Assembly: GCA_001797815.1 (NCBI GenBank)
Contig: MGQK01000132.1
Coordinates: 11,745 to 17,468 of the forward strand
Length of the DNA: 5,724 bases
Source: Deltaproteobacteria bacterium RBG_13_61_14
GTDB lineage: Bacteria; RBG-13-61-14
Reading direction: 5' to 3'
A program made the translations under genes and the position numbers. Shown here piece by piece: positions 4,586-5,724 of this stretch (its first letter is position 1; the number at the start of each line of letters is the position of its first letter). Below the pieces are notes generated by a model, which had not been told where the DNA came from, did not search any database, and saw only the letters and a program-made list of their open reading frames with translations.

Positions 4586-5724
4586 GCGGCTTCGGATCGC
4601 GACTGGGCCGGCTGGCCAGCTCTCTCCTCAACCTGCGCTACCTGCTCATGGCCAGCTCGATCCTGTTCTTCCTGGTCATCGGGATCGCTTTCTTCCTGGT
4701 CTATCAGAACGCCCGGGTCATGCACGAGCAGATCAACAACGACTTCAACCAGCAGCAGTTGATCCTGGCCCGCCAGGCCGCCTCCCAGATTGATGCGATC
4801 CTGAATGACGTCGAGCTGGAGATCGAAAGCCTGAAGCGCCTGCTCCCCGGTCGGCCGGCCGGCGCGCAGAAGGAGGCCATGCAGGCCATGTTCGAGCGCG
4901 CCAGCGGCAAGGGCCTGATCGAGATCGGCCTGGCCGACGCCGAGGGCCGGCTGGCGGCCTCCTACCCGGCGGAGAGTTCCCCGCTCAAGGACCCGGCCGC
5001 CCTCCTGGCCGACTGCCGCTGGGATGACGGGGGCCGGATGGTGCTGGGCCCGTTGCGGGAAGCGCTGCCCCGACCCGACCATTACACGGTCGCCAGCACG
5101 CTTTGCGCCCGGATGCCGCCGGGGGCTGCAGCGGGCGAAGTGCTCTTTGCCCGGCTGGACGTGTCGCGGCTGGTCTCGGGCGTGACCCGGGAGATCCGCT
5201 CGGGCAAGACCGGCTACGCCTGGGTGATTGACGAGACCGGGACTTTCCTCTACCACCCGGAGGCGGACTTCATCGGCAAGAACGCCTTTGTGGCGCGCCA
5301 GGAGCGGCAGCCCTACATCAGCTTCACCCAGATCAACCAGATTATGCGCAACCGGATGCAGAAAGGCGAAGAGGGCGCCGGGATTTACGAGAGCGGCTGG
5401 CACCGGGGGATCAAGGGCCGCATTACCAAGTTGATCGCCTTCACCCCGGTCCGAAGCGCGGCGCTGGCCCCGGGCCGGGTCTGGTCGGTGGCGGTGGCGG
5501 CGCCGATCAGCGAGGTGGCGGATACCGTGCATCGCTTGTATCTGCGCCATTTCGCGGCCGAGGCCGCGATCATCGCGGGCATGTTCGTGTTCGGGCTTTT
5601 GGCGGCCATCTACCAGCAGCGGATCTCGCAGGCGCTCAAGGAGCGGGTGAAGCAGACCGAGGCCAACCTGCACGAGACCGAGCGGATCTACCAGCGGGTG
5701 GTGGAACAGGCCACGGACATGATC
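4582..5724 (+). CDS. membrane-bound sensor with dCache and PAS domains, 3'-truncated by window edge
   Basis: The visible 381 residues begin a membrane sensor protein. Residues 20-42 are a transmembrane helix. Residues about 43-322 are periplasmic and resemble a double Cache (dCache) ligand-binding domain, with the characteristic SGKTGYAWVIDETGTFLYHPEADFIGKN stretch spread over 207-234. A second transmembrane helix spans about 324-344 and is followed by a charged coiled coil (about 345-368). The segment IYQRVVEQATDMI at 369-381 looks like the start of a PAS domain and is cut by the window end. The output domain (histidine kinase, GGDEF, or other) is not visible, so the signalling class is unresolved. 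dCache domains typically bind small ligands such as amino acids, amines or organic acids; the ligand here is unknown. The GTG start overlaps the upstream stop by GTGA, so the two genes are almost certainly translated from one mRNA. I chose GTG at 4582 for its spaced AGGA and because it gives a complete first TM helix. Confidence 0.85.
   Translation, partial: MSGFGSRLGRLASSLLNLRYLLMASSILFFLVIGIAFFLVYQNARVMHEQINNDFNQQQLILARQAASQIDAILNDVELEIESLKRLLPGRPAGAQKEAMQAMFERASGKGLIEIGLADAEGRLAASYPAESSPLKDPAALLADCRWDDGGRMVLGPLREALPRPDHYTVASTLCARMPPGAAAGEVLFARLDVSRLVSGVTREIRSGKTGYAWVIDETGTFLYHPEADFIGKNAFVARQERQPYISFTQINQIMRNRMQKGEEGAGIYESGWHRGIKGRITKLIAFTPVRSAALAPGRVWSVAVAAPISEVADTVHRLYLRHFAAEAAIIAGMFVFGLLAAIYQQRISQALKERVKQTEANLHETERIYQRVVEQATDMI

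Noticed and set aside
4417-5673. 418-codon minus-strand ORF antisense to the sensor gene
   Set aside because: The opposite strand encodes clear TM, dCache and PAS features, while this frame gives low-complexity His/Arg/Gly/Gln-rich sequence without motifs.

Overview
The window is GC-rich, bacterial, and densely coded except for one more AT-rich divergent intergenic gap (about 1634-2053). The gene content is a PHP-domain phosphoesterase, a TPR-containing L,D-transpeptidase lipoprotein, a tRNA-Leu without an encoded CCA end, a PEP-synthase-like protein with an unusual C-terminus, and a dCache-PAS sensor. This suggests a Gram-negative bacterium of the former Deltaproteobacteria (Desulfobacterota or Desulfuromonadota) or a neighbouring phylum. 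The assignment rests on general resemblance of the proteins, not on a search, and is tentative.

Left part, minus strand (1-1633). Reading leftwards there is a class II tRNA-Leu(CAA) at 1633-1549, then an L,D-transpeptidase lipoprotein starting near 1493 and ending at 567, then a PHP-domain protein starting at 496 and running off the window edge. No convincing terminator lies between them, so tRNA, cell-wall enzyme and PHP protein may share a transcript from a promoter just upstream of the tRNA.

Middle (1634-2053). This divergent intergenic region carries a likely tRNA promoter, a short tandem 7-bp repeat (1704-1728) and a weak pair of 10-bp inverted repeats. Next to the rightward genes is a possible nine-codon TTG-initiated leader ORF whose stop overlaps the ATG of the next gene.

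Right part, plus strand (2054-5724). An 843-residue protein has the ATP-grasp nucleotide-binding domain and the swivelling phosphohistidine domain of PEP synthase / pyruvate phosphate dikinase. It lacks the recognisable PEP/pyruvate TIM barrel and carries instead a C-terminal region of about 280 residues that I cannot assign. Its phosphohistidine loop has Ala where dikinases have the regulatory Thr. The gene overlaps by GTGA with a membrane sensor (TM, periplasmic dCache, TM, coiled coil, start of a PAS domain; truncated by the window end). The tight coupling suggests that the phosphotransfer enzyme and the sensor work in one pathway. This pair is the most interesting content of the window; its substrate and signal cannot be read from the sequence.
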